A stretch of 64,000 bases of DNA from Psococerastis gibbosa (GCA_963971405.1 OZ020486.1:8889419-8953418), one strand, 5' to 3'. Shown: positions 21,416 to 33,811, numbered from the stretch's first letter. The notes: generated by a model not told the origin, from the letters alone. Numbers and translations are program-made.

Positions 21416-22984
21416 ATGTAACTTAGGGTGAAAACTAATAAGTATGCTCCCTTTTTAAACGTTATAATAAATAAATAAATAAATAATGACTTTATTTTGG
21501 GCGGAGACCCGTACTAGCGAAATTATAGGGTCCTCTCTTGCACTCAACTAGGAGTCAACAACAAATGCAGTAGGCTACCTACCTAGCATTATTTACACTT
21601 TATCGAATTACTACTACCTTAAAACTAAATAAGCACTCACTCACACACACAAGCATGGAGCGGTTCGAATAAATCCTAGCCTATATTACCTGTATATTTG
21701 AAATTAGATGCTCCTTGAGTCGAATATGAAGATAATAGTTTAGTGAATATACGAGTAGTTAAAGTCAATATTACCTATAGTGAATATTATTGTTTACTTT
21801 ATAAACATTATAAACACAGTATACTCCACTATAACATACAGTATGTATTCAAATAGACAAACTGTCCTGTAAACTCCAAGGCGTGTCCCATAACTTAATT
21901 CGGGGTATTTCTGATGAAGAGTATAATAGCGGCATTTTTAACTATATTGACCATTTGTGTCATAAGGCTTACTAAAAACTCTTCTGCATTACTTTTCGAC
22001 GATATTAAAGGGGTTTCATTTGTGTCCTTATTTTTTAAACTTTTTAAATAAACATGGGCTTCCGTTAAATGGTTAAAATTGTGACTGGTAAGTGTTTACT
22101 GCAGTTGAAATGACATATTCCACAAGATAAAGATAACGTTGCTGCTGAGTCTGTGACCATTGTAGAGAGATTTATAGAAATACAGAATATCTTAGCTTGT
22201 ATTCGTTGACTTTACTTATTGTGTTAATCTATTTTTGCTGTGTCCATTTTTACGGTGAATCAATTTTCCACGTGTATATGTGCCATTTTGTTTAATGTGG
22301 AGTTGCATTCTGTGGTGGTGATCTTTGCAGAATTGCTCAATCTCGATTATTGTGGATTAGTTGCTTGCGCAGTGACGATAATTCCCGTGTATACCACCAC
22401 GGTGTGTAGGTCTACTGAAGATATAATGTATAAAATCTATAATAATCAGAAAAAAGCTTTCCATATACTACGTATAAATTGGAAAGCAAAAAACAACATC
22501 GTAATGATCAACATTGCAGAAAACAACTCCGCAGTAAACAATACTAGAAATATATATAACGTACCAAGTTACCAACCGTAATCAACACCGTAAAGACACC
22601 GCCCCTATTGCTACCTTATTGGTCTGGATTATTATTGTTATGCCCCTGCCCCAATTCGATTTCCATTAATATTACCAATATAAGAGTTCATATCAATCTG
22701 CAGCCATATACGTGTTAAAAATTCAATCAACCCATAAAATGACCAGTTCAAATGTTTGATTTTAAAATTGTACCGTATGTACTTGGGGAAAACTCGATTG
22801 GAAAATCGCAATTAAGGAACCTGACAGCAATGTTAATTTCCCTGATCTAATGTGCTGAAAAAAAGTGTAGAGAAATGTGTCTAGGTAATGGTTTCACGAG
22901 GACTTCTGCACGGTACTGGGAACTGGGAGAAATTATTGGAGATTTTTCACTTTACTGTCCCTTCAACTCGGGCGTATTATTATT
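21416..22984. other. Non-coding stretch
   Basis: AT-rich; a fragment of repeat A is at 22453-22485 (CTTTCCATATACTACG). The 113-codon ORF at 22240-22581 starts at GTG, runs into that repeat, and shows no known motif. Confidence 0.35.
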
Positions 22985-23110
22985 TGAAGTTCCTTTCATG
23001 GACGTATTGGCCCATTGAATCTTGCCCGCAGTGTCAACGAATCCATGGATATTTAGGACATTACTGGTAACAACAGGTACATCGGTACATAACCTCGATA
23101 CCAACCAACA
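22985..23110 (+). repeat. Family H repeat fragment
   Basis: Shares GGACATTACTGGTA, CCTCGATACCAACC and ACACCGGCTAC with the other family H copies. Confidence 0.5.
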
Positions 23111-23424
23111 CCGGCTACTACTATTTTAAAGTTAAGTTACGTTTAGGCTAAGCCATCTTAAAGCCCGTGAAACTGCAAATCAGCATTACTTTGTACCATT
23201 CGCAGAACATGATAGCTTACCTGGTGAAGGAGGAACATATGCAGCTATGATAAAATTCTTACCTGAAAGAAAAAAAATTATTGAAATAACATTTTAATTA
23301 CCATTTTGAATTAAACAGGACGAAATTGGTGTAAGGGTTGGATAAACACCCAAATGAGGTTTGGTATCAGTCTGATTGATCACAATTGAATTGATACTTA
23401 TCGTCCCTCACCACTTGGCTGAAG

Positions 23425-23560
23425 TAAGTTAGTTTCCGTTTCTTAACCGTCAGCAGCAACTCGGCTGATGTATCCATTCACCTCAATACCTCAGCATTAA
23501 GTACACTATCTCTTCAGGTTATGCGCAGCATTCATTTGTATACATACATTTCTAATGCAC
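23425..23560 (-). pseudogene. RTE-like ORF2 remnant
   Basis: On the minus strand the sequence parallels 42230-41885: RRMLRIS-like region lost, then an AELLLTVKKR-type stretch. Frames are broken. Confidence 0.4.
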
Positions 23561-23619
23561 TAATTCTGTTTCCCATAACTTGTGTCAAAATCCGCATGCT
23601 TCCATACCATATACCTGCA

Positions 23620-23762
23620 GCCTGATCGAGGCGATTATAATACCGGGTTTAAATAAATACCCTAGGATTATAACTGTAAACAAACAAATTTTGAATAGCA
23701 CTTTCCATTATAAAATTATCTTGTTTACATTTTTAATACCAGGGGATTAAATAATTACCGGT
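23620..23762. mobile_element. Palindromic MITE family E, truncated copy
   Basis: Starts GCAGCCTGATCGAGGCG and continues CCTAGGATTATAACTG, TAGCACTTTCCATTAT. The right terminal repeat is lost where an antisense LINE tail with a CTT-rich end begins. Full copies are at 26443-26602 and 28836-28989. Confidence 0.65.
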
Positions 23763-23764
23763 AT

Positions 23765-23850
23765 TCTTCTTTTTCTTCCGTCATCTTCTTCTTCTTCTTC
23801 TTGTTATACAGCTCTTGATAAGCTTTGGCCTGCTCTTCCTGTCATGCCTG
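23765..23850 (-). pseudogene. Non-LTR 3' tail fragment, antisense
   Basis: CTTCTTCTTCTTC followed by ACAGCTCTTGATAAGCTTTG is the reverse complement of the tail seen at 6720-6772. Confidence 0.5.
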
Positions 23851-24589
23851 TTTCGTACATCTTTTTCCCCAATACTAGACCTACCTATAAATCCGTCGAA
23901 AAGCCTTTTGTTGCAATTTGTAACATCTCCAACCCCACATAAGCAATAGAATATTAAGGGAAAATTCAACCACATTTTAATATTAGCGCGTATATGCTAT
24001 CCTACCCTCCTCATTTATTTAAACTTAGCGACGCTATCACCCACATAATAGCGTTTTTAGAGTGAAAAAACATTTGGAGACGTAAAGAGCTGTTGAAAGA
24101 GAAAGGCTTTGAAGGTTGAAGCACGTTCAGGAATATTCTCCCCATGGACTCTTATATGCGGAGGCTTCAAGTGGCTCTTAACATACAGTATATGAGCCGC
24201 AATCATCCCTCTCTCTTGTTTTTATACCTACCATGTCTGTGGCTTGCCTGCTTCCGCGGTTTGACACATTTGAAAGCTGCGGTGCAGAGGCGGTCCCAGA
24301 AGTTTCGTCGCAGTAAGGGTGCAAAGCAGTAAAGTTAGACCCAGAAATGGGGAAATGTTATTTTGGCATTGTGGCAGAATTTAGTACTATATAACTATTA
24401 ATATAGCTTCTTTTTTATGTTTTTAGTTGTTATTGTTGTAATCGAAATTCGAAAGCGTAAAAACAAATCCTTTCTTAGGCTACATTACACCACATTAGTA
24501 ATATTGGGCCTCAACTGAATGTTCCAGAAATAAAATCTTTTGTCGAAATTACTTCACTCCCCTTATAACTTCAACCATGCTCATATTCT

Positions 24590-24835
24590 GGAGAGGTCCT
24601 GAGGAAAATGGATACAGAAGCCGAGTTGCTGATGACCGTTAAGAAACAGAAACTAACCTACTTCGGCCATGTGATGAGGAACGAAAAGTATCGCCTTCTG
24701 CTTGTGATAATCCTAAAGAAGATAGAAGGACAGAGTGCTCCCAGTAGAAGATGAACAGCCTGGTTGAAAGCGCGACTTCCCTTTTCAAAGCAGCAGTGTC
24801 CAACTCCAAATTGTCATGATAATCGCCAATCATCG
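24590..24835 (+). pseudogene. RTE-like ORF2 C-terminal remnant
   Basis: The frame reads TEAELLMTVKKQKLTYFGHV and MRNEKYRLLLVIILKKIEGQ before a stop. The KKRKLxYxGHVMRxxKYRLL block is characteristic of RTE/related non-LTR elements downstream of the RT core. Same family on the minus strand at 41885-42230. Confidence 0.65.
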
Positions 24836-24839
24836 TTTA

Positions 24840-26183
24840 ATAAAATAGGAGGGACACTTAAAGAAGATCAAGATCAAGATTTCCTGTGAAATCGGATATC
24901 AATAAAAACACAGACTGTGTACGCGACTGTCTCGCAGCGTCATAATGCTAGAATGATGAAAACTCAGTTGACCTTAAAAGAGAGCATCTCGTCTAACGTG
25001 AGAAAAATTCATTACTGACAAGGTTTGACGTCTCTGAGATAAAAAGTAATAAAACTGTTCCATTCGGCATGTCAAATCTCACTTTCTTTGCATATTAAAT
25101 CGCTGCGCTATGGAACCCCTCTCTAGGCCCCCCCCCCCCAGGCAGGTTAATTTAATAATGTAACACCGTTGCCAGAAGCACCTTTGCTCCGGAGGAAATA
25201 TCTTTGAATCAAAAACTTTTCACAAAAGTGTTTAGAAATTTCCCATTTCAGGTATTTCATCATTACACTTATACAAGAACAGCGATGAGTGAGAAAAATT
25301 GGAAAAATTGGGACGCCATGCCACAGTTGATACAGAAATGAATGATAAATAAGTTAAATGTGTTTGTGTTTGGTTATTTTTCTTACTTCTATTTCTTGAA
25401 TGTGTGGTATTACTTAGGCTGTACTATTTATAGAAGAAAATGCCTCATATCAATACTAAAGTAGTTTTTATTCAGTTTTAAGCTGTTAACTACCGTAAAA
25501 CCGCCTTAATTTTCAGTGAATTTTTCAACTCTTGAAATTGTTTATTGTAATATTTCACAGTTATTGACGTTAATACATAGCAGCACGCACACGAGATTTA
25601 GCAGGAGTCTAGTTTTCCGAATAGAATGGTCCCACTAAGAATAAAAAATTAAAAAGACTGACCCAATTTGGACTCTAAGGGTGGGTCATTTGGGACACTG
25701 AAAGAACCCATTCTTAACTAGTGCCCTCCCTCTTGTCCCACAGTTAAGCGCTATACGCGTCTTATTTAGGTTACTCTTAAAACTATTGAGAATGTCCAAA
25801 TAAACATTATTCAATAATATTAGCGGCAAAACTGGATAACTTTTCTCAGTAATTGCCTATAACTGCAGTTTTTTCAGGGTTTTTAGAATTCAAATATTTC
25901 AAATTTAACTAGGAATTAAAATAAACTAACTCGCCATTATAGGAGCCTCCCTTTTGCCTAAATTATTTACTTTAGTTATTGTACTGTGTTTACAGACGTC
26001 AACATCGCCATGATGCTTGTCGGTGGTTCTAGAATAAATTTTTTTAAACATTTTAGCGCGCTGTCCCATAATACACTCTCTGACCCAATATAGGCGGTTT
26101 GACGGTACTCATTTACTTTTACTATTGTTTATTTATATATTGCAGTTGAATATTATTATTATAATATACGAGTACAATAAGAC
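24840..26183. other. Non-coding stretch
   Basis: No gene or clear repeat seen. A C-run of about 9 is at 25131. Confidence 0.3.
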
Positions 26184-26400
26184 ATGTAGAGTGGTGGTAC
26201 GGACTCTGACTGTCACCCGAAAGGTTGTTGGTTAGAGTTCTACACTTCCTACATTTTCAGGCCATGCTTCGGAGGGCATGTAAAGCAGGCGGTCCCGGGT
26301 CTTCCAAGTTGAGTGTATGAGAGGGTTTTATAGCCCAAACTCCGCTAGGTTGGCTTAGTAATGGAACAAAAAGTCCTTATTTATTTTATTATTTTATTAT
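26184..26400 (+). mobile_element. tRNA-derived SINE (copy 3)
   Basis: Same structure as 15517-15743. The B box is mutated (GGTTAGAGTTC). TATTTTATTATTTTA-like tail. A family E MITE follows 42 bp further on. Confidence 0.82.
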
Positions 26401-26442
26401 TTTACTTAACTGTTAAATTACAATTTTTTGTACAGTGTAACT

Positions 26443-26602
26443 GCAGTCTGATCGAGGCGTTTATAATACCGGGGTTAAATCAATACCCTAGGATTATAAC
26501 TGTAAACAAACAAATTTTGAATAGCACTTTCCATTACAAAATTAACTTGTTTACCAGTGGATTAAATAAATACCGGTATTATAAACGCCCCGATCAGGCT
26601 GC
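26443..26602. mobile_element. Palindromic MITE family E, full copy
   Basis: TIRs GCAGTCTGATCGAGGCG and CGCCCCGATCAGGCTGC. The interior reads CCTAGGATTATAACTG and TAGCACTTTCCATTAC. Length 160 bp. No convincing target-site duplication. Confidence 0.75.
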
Positions 26603-28067
26603 TCGTGGAGAACTGTATAGTACATCAAATAGGCCACATTGTAAATAAGAAATAAAAATAAATATAAAAAATAATAATAATCATTCTGCAGATACTTGTT
26701 TCAAACTGGTCATATGCAGGATAAATGCCACAAATTGATAAAGAAATAATGAATGATAAATAAGTTAAATGCGTTTGTGATTGCTTATTTTTCTTACTTC
26801 TATTCCTTGTATGTGTGGTATTAGTCAGGGATAATAAAAATAATTTAAAAAATACTAATGATTCTGTACAATGTTTAAAACTTGTAATATGGATGATAAA
26901 TAAAGAGATATTTATCCTGTTCTTGCAATCTGTTAGCCTAAGTAGGAAAGCCACTCTTAACTCAGAGAAAAACCACAAAATACGAAAAAAGATATGAGAA
27001 GAAACAAGTAAACGCGAATAAAATATTTAACAACAGACGACAGAATAGAGCGTTCATTCCAAATTCAAAAAATTCCTCGCTGAAACGCGCGGTAGATGGT
27101 TTCAATATTACAAAAAGGCGGCTCAAATGCCACACATCCCCTGAAAGGGGGAAACAACAATTTGCGAGTTTGAGAGTGTTCTTTTTAGCAACTAAAAAAC
27201 TAGCTTTTCATCCTTGTCTGCGAAAAGGTAGATTTGCCTGCAGCATATATTAATTATTATATTAATATACATTTATTTATGATGCCCTTGCGTTGACAGT
27301 ATTGCAGAATACCAGCACGTGGGAACACAGTTGGGCTGGTTAATTCTCCATACATTTTGAATTTAATTTCATTAATTTAAATTTAATTTTGTATTTAGTG
27401 ATACATTTTATGTAAACCTGTATGGTCTTGAGGAATGGAATAAAATGTATTTGATAATATTTGATTCGAATCTGCGAGAATAGGCCCTATTCATTAAACA
27501 ACGGCGTATTGATCACTACACTAGTTTATAACTTAAGAAAGGCTGAACCAATTTTGAATTGTATTTTGTATTTTTTGCATTCCTGGCCACCCTGAATAGC
27601 TGAAGTTCTATTAAAATATCAGAAACAAAATACAATTAAAGAAATAAATAATAATAAAATAAAAATAAAAATTATTGGTGAGAGCGGGTGGAAGCAACGA
27701 TCATAACGGGACAAAACATACGTGGAACGGGAAATTAGAAATTAACTGTTGTTTTTGTATGAATTTTATTAAGTTAATAAAATCTCAATAAGGTCGATCG
27801 GGTCGATGTAGGCAGCCCCAAAATAGTCTAACCAGGCCCGCCACAGTGCTGGACAATGCACTTTCACCAGCAACTCAATAACCGTCTTACACAACTACCA
27901 AATTAACATTTGCAGCATGCAAAAAATCTGTTTCTAGCCTTTAGTCCTTTCATTAGTAATTAAGGCCATACTTCAAGGAAAAAGACGGACACAACTATAG
28001 GCCTAAATCTATTAATTTACGGGTTTTTTTAAATATAAAGAAGGGTTAGAGGGTTGATCGCATACAA
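26603..28067. other. Non-coding stretch
   Basis: AT-rich. ORFs of 60-117 codons show no motif. A GAATGATAAATAAGTTAAATG phrase near 26750 recurs near 25342. Confidence 0.3.
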
Positions 28068-28225
28068 ACAATTTAATGAATGTATCCGATTGATCTCGTC
28101 AGTCGCATGTGTAGGTTAGTACCTGTGTTGAGTTAGGAAACGTCTCCGATCACATGGCTTGTAGAAACTCGCACAAGTACAAGCACGCTACCAACTTGCC
28201 ATTGAAGTCGATGGAAGATTTTTTA
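28068..28225 (-). repeat. Interspersed repeat family D (copy 1 of 3)
   Basis: Shares ACTCGCACAAGTACAAGCAC and ATGTATCCGATTGA (reverse complements) with 30780-30985 and 57345-57515. The GGCCAGGTGGTAACGTGCTTG phrase resembles a polymerase III A box, but no B box is evident. Confidence 0.6.
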
Positions 28226-28835
28226 GGGAGATTCATCTGCCTATTGAGATGGCGAGCAATGTTCGACTTTCGGAAAATTTCTTCACAACTTTTCATTTCA
28301 TGACCCCCTGAGCTTAAAACCACCCTCCGTTCAAAATGTTATATATATATACTGTATATGTATATCGATTTTAGGAAACACTCTGACTTCCGTAAATATT
28401 ATCTGATTTTGATGAAACTTGGCACAAACATTGATCATACCAATGTCTTGATCGAGTTCGTTAACCAGCTAGATCCACTATTTAGTTACAAGATGGCGGC
28501 CGATTGAAACCTTGTATAATTCATACCTCAGTTAATATTGGACGCAGAGGAATGAATTAAAATCTGACTGAAAGTCCGTACTATTATCTACGATAATGGT
28601 AATCAACACTTTTTACGACAAATCAACCATTTTAAGATGGCATCCAGTCAAAGTGAAGATAATTTGATAAATAAAAGTTCATAGTCGGCATTGCGGTTTG
28701 AAATTTGGAACACAAGAGTGTTTTGTGTGTTGATGTTGTGGTCGGGAAAATAATGAAATATTTTTTATTTGTTATTACATACATTGCGTAGGTAGCGTAG
28801 AGGAAAAGCAGGGTCTGCGAAATCTCCCTACTCCT

Positions 28836-28989
28836 GCAGCCTGATCGAGGCGATTATAATACCGGTATTTATTTAATCCCCTGGTATTAAAAATGTAAAC
28901 AAGATAATTTTATAATGGAAAGTGCTATTCAAAATTTGTTTGTTTACAGTTATAATCCTAGGGTATTATAAACGCCTCGATCAGACTGC
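28836..28989. mobile_element. Palindromic MITE family E, full copy
   Basis: TIRs GCAGCCTGATCGAGGCG and CGCCTCGATCAGACTGC. The middle is inverted relative to the copies at 23620 and 26443, as expected for a near-palindrome that flips. Confidence 0.75.
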
Positions 28990-29699
28990 TGATCGGCCAG
29001 AGCCAAAAGGGATTTTTAAAATGGATTACGTGACAGTTCCCGCCAAATACAACTGCCCTCGTGCGGAAAATATACACATCCTTTTTCTGGCAAAATACAT
29101 AATGGTTTTAAAGTACTATTATATAATAATATTATATTATTATATTTATTTTTATATAATAATAATATTATATATAGCCTAGCGTTATTAAGTGAAAATC
29201 AACAATTTTTGAGTTGTGTCTCTTTTCTTCCGAAGTAGCGATTACTTTAATTGTCATCTTAGCAGTACAGATGCCATGTTACGAGAACCATTCAGAACAC
29301 ATATAGTATATAGAAATCAACACCTCTACTCAGAACAGCAGCCCCATTTAATTTGAAAATGCTCACGTCAAATTTTCAGCTGTCTTGAAATTTCGACTGA
29401 GACACATTAACGCCAACAATGTATGAAGCCTTTACATGAAAATGACTTTGGAGAGAAGATTTTGGAGCCGGGATGAACAAAAGACCCCTGAGAAATCAAT
29501 GGGCCCTACATCACGGGGGATGGTGAGGGGGGGGGGGGAGGGCGGCGGCGATACCCCGGGGGAAGAAAGCACTCAACTGATACATATAAAAGTTGCCCAT
29601 TTTCAGTAGATCATTGCAGTATTATCACTTTCACTTTTACACGATGTAAAATGTAAAGTAGGGGATACAGTGAAGTGGTAAATGCAACGACTCCCAACT
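28990..29699. other. Non-coding stretch
   Basis: AT-rich, then a G-run at about 29529-29540. Near 29655 a tRNA-like phrase (GTGGTAAATGCAACGACTCC) leads into the tandem array. Confidence 0.35.
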
Positions 29700-30660
29700 T
29701 GGAGGTTGTAAGTTCCATTGGCGTATATTAATAATTCATTGTCAGTTAGGCACTAGATAGGGAACAACTACGACTTCGACTTCAGCTTCGACTCACAACC
29801 GGGAGCATATAAGTTCCACTGGCGATTATTAATAATTATTCATTGTTAGGTAGACACCAGATAGGTAACAACTTCAACTTCGGCTTCGACTTCGGCTACG
29901 ACTCACAACCGGAAGCATGTATACCTGTAAGTTCCACTGGCGTATATTAATAATTCATTGTCAGGTAGGTACTAGATAGGTAACAACTTCAACTTCGGCT
30001 TCGACTTTGGCTACGACTCACAACCGGAAGCATGTATACCTGTAAGTTCCACTGGCGTATATTAATAATTCATTGTCAAGCAGGCACTAGATAGGTAACA
30101 ACTTCAACTCCGACGTCGGCTTCGACTTCAGCTACGACTCACAACCGGAAGCATGCATAAGTTCCACTGGCGTATATTAATAATTCATTGTCAGGTAGGT
30201 ACTAGATAGGTAACAACTTCAACTTCGACTTCGGCTTCGACTTTGGCTACGACTCACAACCGGAAGCATGTATACCTGTAAGTTCCACTGTCGTATATTA
30301 ATAATTCATTGTCAAGCAGGCACTAGATAGGTAACAACTTCAACTCCGACGTCGGCTTCGACTTCGGCTACGACTCACAACCGGAAGCATGCATAAGTTC
30401 CACTGGCGTATATTAATAATTCATAGTCAGGTAGGTACTAGATAGGTAACAACTTCAACTTCGACTTTGGCTACGACTCACAACCGGAAGCATGTATGCC
30501 TGTAAGTTCCACTGGCGTATATTAATAATTCATTGTGAAGCAGGCACTACGTAGGGAACAACTTCGACTTCGACTTCAGCTTCGACTCACAACCGGAAGC
30601 ATGCATAAGTTCCACTGGCGTATATTAATAATTCACTGTCAGGTAGGTACTAGATAGGTA
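29700..30660. repeat. Tandem array of about 8.5 units (101-121 bp) with dimeric higher-order structure
   Basis: Units start AGTTCCACTGGCGTATATTA at 29711, 29812, 29930, 30045, 30160, 30281, 30396, 30505 and 30608. Each contains ACTAGATAGGTAACAACTTC, then a variable number of 6-bp TTCGAC/TTCGGC steps, then CTACGACTCACAACCGGAAG. From 29930 on, two variants alternate: one with GTCAGGTAGGTAC, the other with AAGCAGGCAC. This makes a dimer of about 212-236 bp. Confidence 0.9.
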
Positions 30661-30779
30661 GCACACGAACCAACGTTAAACCACAGTTACTTTCAGTACG
30701 ATAGATGATTTAAATAGCTGTAAACTGTGCTTTTGTGTGTTGGTAATAGATAATTAAATTGATTTGAATATATAGAATA

Positions 30780-30985
30780 TTATCGGGGGAGGGGGTCACG
30801 ACGAGATAACCTGTAGCTTTCGGTGGCAAGGTGGTAGCGTGCTTGTACTTGTGCGAGTAACTGCACACCTTGCGGTCGGAGACGTGTCGCAACTCGACAA
30901 GAGTACCTAATAGGTGACTTAGAGAGGTGATTGAAGAGGTTAATCGGATACATTCATGAAATTGTTTGTACACGATTTAACCTTT
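30780..30985 (+). repeat. Interspersed repeat family D (copy 2)
   Basis: Contains GGCAAGGTGGTAGCGTGCTT, GGAGACGTGTCG and AATCGGATACATTCAT. The minus-strand 87-codon ORF here is a by-product of the repeat. Confidence 0.6.
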
Positions 30986-32339
30986 TTCTTTTTTAAATAG
31001 AAAAACAACAAAAAAACTGTCAACTTCATGCCACGGGTAGAAGTGACAAGTGATTCTGAATACTCAGGCACTGTACCTTTTTTAATCGAATACATTTTCA
31101 AACACCATCATGTGTCGTCACACCATTTATCACCTCGAATATGACATGAATTAATTAATGCTGCGCTTACCTCAACGCGCGTATATATACCGTAAGCACA
31201 GAGAAAAAAAGCATTAAAAAAACAAAGCACAAATCACAAGAATAATGCATGCCACGCTTAATGATTTACAGGGAAATGAGCGAGCATTTACGCAATCGGC
31301 CGCACAGCCCCTGAATTTTATATGGCTGCCCCCCCCCCCTCCAAATTCAACCCCCCTCCCCTACTCGCGAAGCAAACAGCTATAACCGCACTGTACACAC
31401 CCGATTCCGCAATACACGCCCCCTAATCTGCCATTGCCTTTATATAAATGGGTGGTTTAAGTAGGCCTGCAAATATTTCATACAATTAGTAAGCTATTAT
31501 GAAAGGGTATAAGTGTTGGAGATGCAAAAAGCGCTTCCATCATAAGCAGGTAAGCCACAATTTTAAAAGACGTCGATCGACAAAACGTTAGAAGAGGGAT
31601 TAGGCTATTTACAGAACACCTGCACGGGTCAAATTCAATCATTGCGGCCAATCTGTGTTGAAAAGAGGTAAATACTCGTATTATGAATCAAAATGCCCAA
31701 GAAATCTTTTCTGTTTGACCTGTTATTTTTTATGCCTCTACGATCGATAGTTCTTGAGATATTTGATACTTATAACTAAAAGGCTTTTCTCTTAAGTAAA
31801 CGTTTTACTTTCAGTTATTAGGGTTCATATTAGTCCGGATTTTCCTATTGCGTCATCTCATACCGGTCACGTCGAACATACTTACAGGTATGTAGGTTTT
31901 AAACTGTATTTCTAATTATGACTTCACTTCGGTGTTATATCCGTCAAAGACTTTAAAAGAAATGGGCTAAAAAAATACAATATTGATGATAGGTCACATA
32001 ATATTTTAGAAAAACAGCATTGGTGAAAAAAGGTACAAAAAAGCTTTGAATGGTGATAACATCACAAATTGTTATATATATAAACTATACGTAGAAAGAG
32101 GTGGAACATTTTTTTAATTGGAAATTTCATACGTCTTTTGATGATAAAACCAAAAGGATCAGCGAAAAGTCATTAAAATGAAAAACATTGATGCTTTCTC
32201 CAAATTAGGAGCCCTACCCAATAGAATTTTCATTGAATTACTCAGGCCTACATTAATAACAACAGGCTACTTGTCTATTTTTGAAACCTTATTTTTATAC
32301 ATTAGTAGTGTTATTTTATGCCTCAAAAATTATTTTTCC
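30986..32339. other. Non-coding stretch with a possible micro-gene at 31440-31590
   Basis: A TATA-like box (TTATATAAATGGG) at about 31441 precedes ATG at 31499. It opens a 30-codon basic ORF (CWRCKKRFHHK, then RRRSTKR) with a donor-like CAG|GTAAGC inside it. Too short to call a gene. Otherwise nothing is recognised. Confidence 0.25.
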
Positions 32340-32420
32340 CATACATTTAAGTTTGATGGTTAAAAGTGGATCACGTGAGATTGGAGTGTGACGTCATATT
32401 TATGTTATCCATGTCTGTTA

Positions 32421-32604
32421 AGCGGCCCCTACGCGGTCAGTAATAATGACGTTACCTTATCAAGATGACAGTAATAATGATCGTGTACGGTGGAAAAAGT
32501 TGGAATGACGAAAAATAATGATAAATGTGGATCCGGATTTTCTGATCACAGCTCCATCATTACTGAATAGTAATGTCATTATTATTGACCGTGTAAGGGC
32601 CGCT
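32421..32604. mobile_element. 184-bp MITE with TTA target-site duplication
   Basis: TIRs AGCGGCCCCTACGCGGTCAG and its complement (GACCGTGTAAGGGCCGCT). TTA flanks at 32418-32420 and 32605-32607. The paralogous site near 38405 lacks it. PIF/Harbinger-like by its 3-bp duplication. Confidence 0.8.
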
Positions 32605-32632
32605 TTAGGGTTTTGGCTCATGTAATCAACAG

Positions 32633-32863
32633 CAAGCAACAACAAGCAAGGAGTATGGGTGGCATGTCCCAACAAAAGAAGACCTTTGGGCCGTCCGAGA
32701 CGACGCTATGGCGACCAGCTAAAGGAAGATGTGCAGGAAGTTGGCCTTCGGGCCGATGAGTGGCGTGGTCTGGCGAAGGACAGGATCCGTTGGCGTGGTG
32801 TTGTGAATGCGGCCAAAAGTCCCCCAGGGCTGACAGCGCCAACTTAAGTCAAGTCAAAGTCAA
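32633..32863 (+). pseudogene. 5'-truncated non-LTR retrotransposon tail with target-site duplication
   Basis: The frame reads KRRPLGRPRRRYGDQLKEDV, then VGLRADEWRGLAKDR and RWRGVVNAAK. This is the same kind of C-terminal tail as at 6430. The 3' end is AAGTCAAGTCAAAGTC. Direct repeats GTAATCAACAG flank it at 32622-32632 and 32864-32874. The paralogous region at about 38420 lacks it. Confidence 0.85.
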
Positions 32864-33060
32864 GTAATCAACAGCTAAAAACACTCACTTTTATTTATTT
32901 GCTTTCAATATTTTTAATATGCAAAGTACATATAGGCATCATTAATGTTAACCATATCTAGCATATTTTATATTTTATTGTTACTACTGTTAAGTAGCCT
33001 ATTTCCTTTGTGTCGGTGACTATACAACCAAGATGTTAAAATCACAGCACCAGCCTGTGT

Positions 33061-33186
33061 AATTTCATGGGTCAAGTAAAAGAAGACGCAGGAGCAATAT
33101 CATATCAAGAACTGAAGAGGAAGATCGAGGACCGAGTAAACTGGAGGACGATATGCAGGGAGTTGCTGCCAACCAATCGCTAAGAT
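33061..33186 (+). pseudogene. Non-LTR retrotransposon C-terminal tail remnant
   Basis: The frame reads QVKEDAGAISYQELKRKIED and RVNWRTICRELLPTNR then a stop, typical of an RTE-like ORF2 end. Confidence 0.55.
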
Positions 33187-33514
33187 TGTAACCTTAAGAA
33201 GAAGCCTGTGTAATAAGGTTAGGGCAAAACTACCAGCCTATGTGTTTAATTATTTAATCATATTGTAGTTTCCACCTGGTTTATCATACTGTAAGATAGA
33301 GATATAATTATAAACAAGGGAGTAGCTATAGGAGGATGAGGGGGGAGCCTCCCCCCCCCCCAAAAAAAAGTCATGCCTTAGCTACTCCCCTGATTATAAA
33401 TCATCTTTACTCGGGAACTCTTCTATTTTGGGCTAAAATAATTTGGAGGATTTGTTATCAAATGAGAAAAACAGGCAATGTACAATGGCCAATGTACAAC
33501 TAACCCCTTGCTAA

Positions 33515-33715
33515 CTAAATGGTAAGTCTTGGCACTGAACTATAAAATCTGACAGATATCAGTTTTTAACATTTATTTTAATTAAATGTTAGCACGTCAT
33601 TGTACGTACTTGGCCCAGAATTTAACGTTTTTTCACACCCACAGTGGTCCACGGAAAATCATAAATTAATCTAATTTAATTATGGTATGCAAAAAACGCA
33701 GGCCAAAGAGTTTGT
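33515..33715 (+). mobile_element. Fragment of the hAT-like element seen at 40492-40824
   Basis: Shares ATAAAATCTGAC, TGTTAGCACGT, AGAATTTAACG and GGTCCACGGAAAATCA-like blocks with 40610-40800. Both termini are missing. It lies in the same relative place in tandem unit 1 as 40492-40824 does in unit 2. Confidence 0.6.
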
Positions 33716-33811
33716 AGGCTATAATTATTTTGTGGCTCGAAAAATGTAGAAATGAGCCCTAAGTTGTGGACTGCTGTCACTATCGAATCACAGATCTTAA
33801 ACTTACAAGCT

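Larger units (their letters stand above)
32340..33060 (+). repeat. Segmental-duplication flank D, copy 1 (carries two younger insertions)
   Basis: Matches 38330-38650 in the same orientation: GTGACGTCAT, CCATGTCTGTT, GGCTCATGTAAT, GCATATTTTATATT, then CAAGATGTTAAAAT. Compared with 38330-38650 it holds two insertions, at 32421-32604 and 32633-32863. It marks the start of the first tandem unit that carries gene A. Confidence 0.75.

Noticed and set aside
20895..21431. Several 73-88 codon ORFs with repeated RGRPPG-like words
   Set aside because: Products of the minisatellite units inside a transposon.
29700..30660. Possible CRISPR-like array
   Set aside because: Units are head-to-tail with no unique spacers of constant length and lie in a eukaryotic genome; it is a satellite.
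30710..30973. 87-codon minus-strand ORF
   Set aside because: Belongs to interspersed repeat D; the other copies have broken frames.
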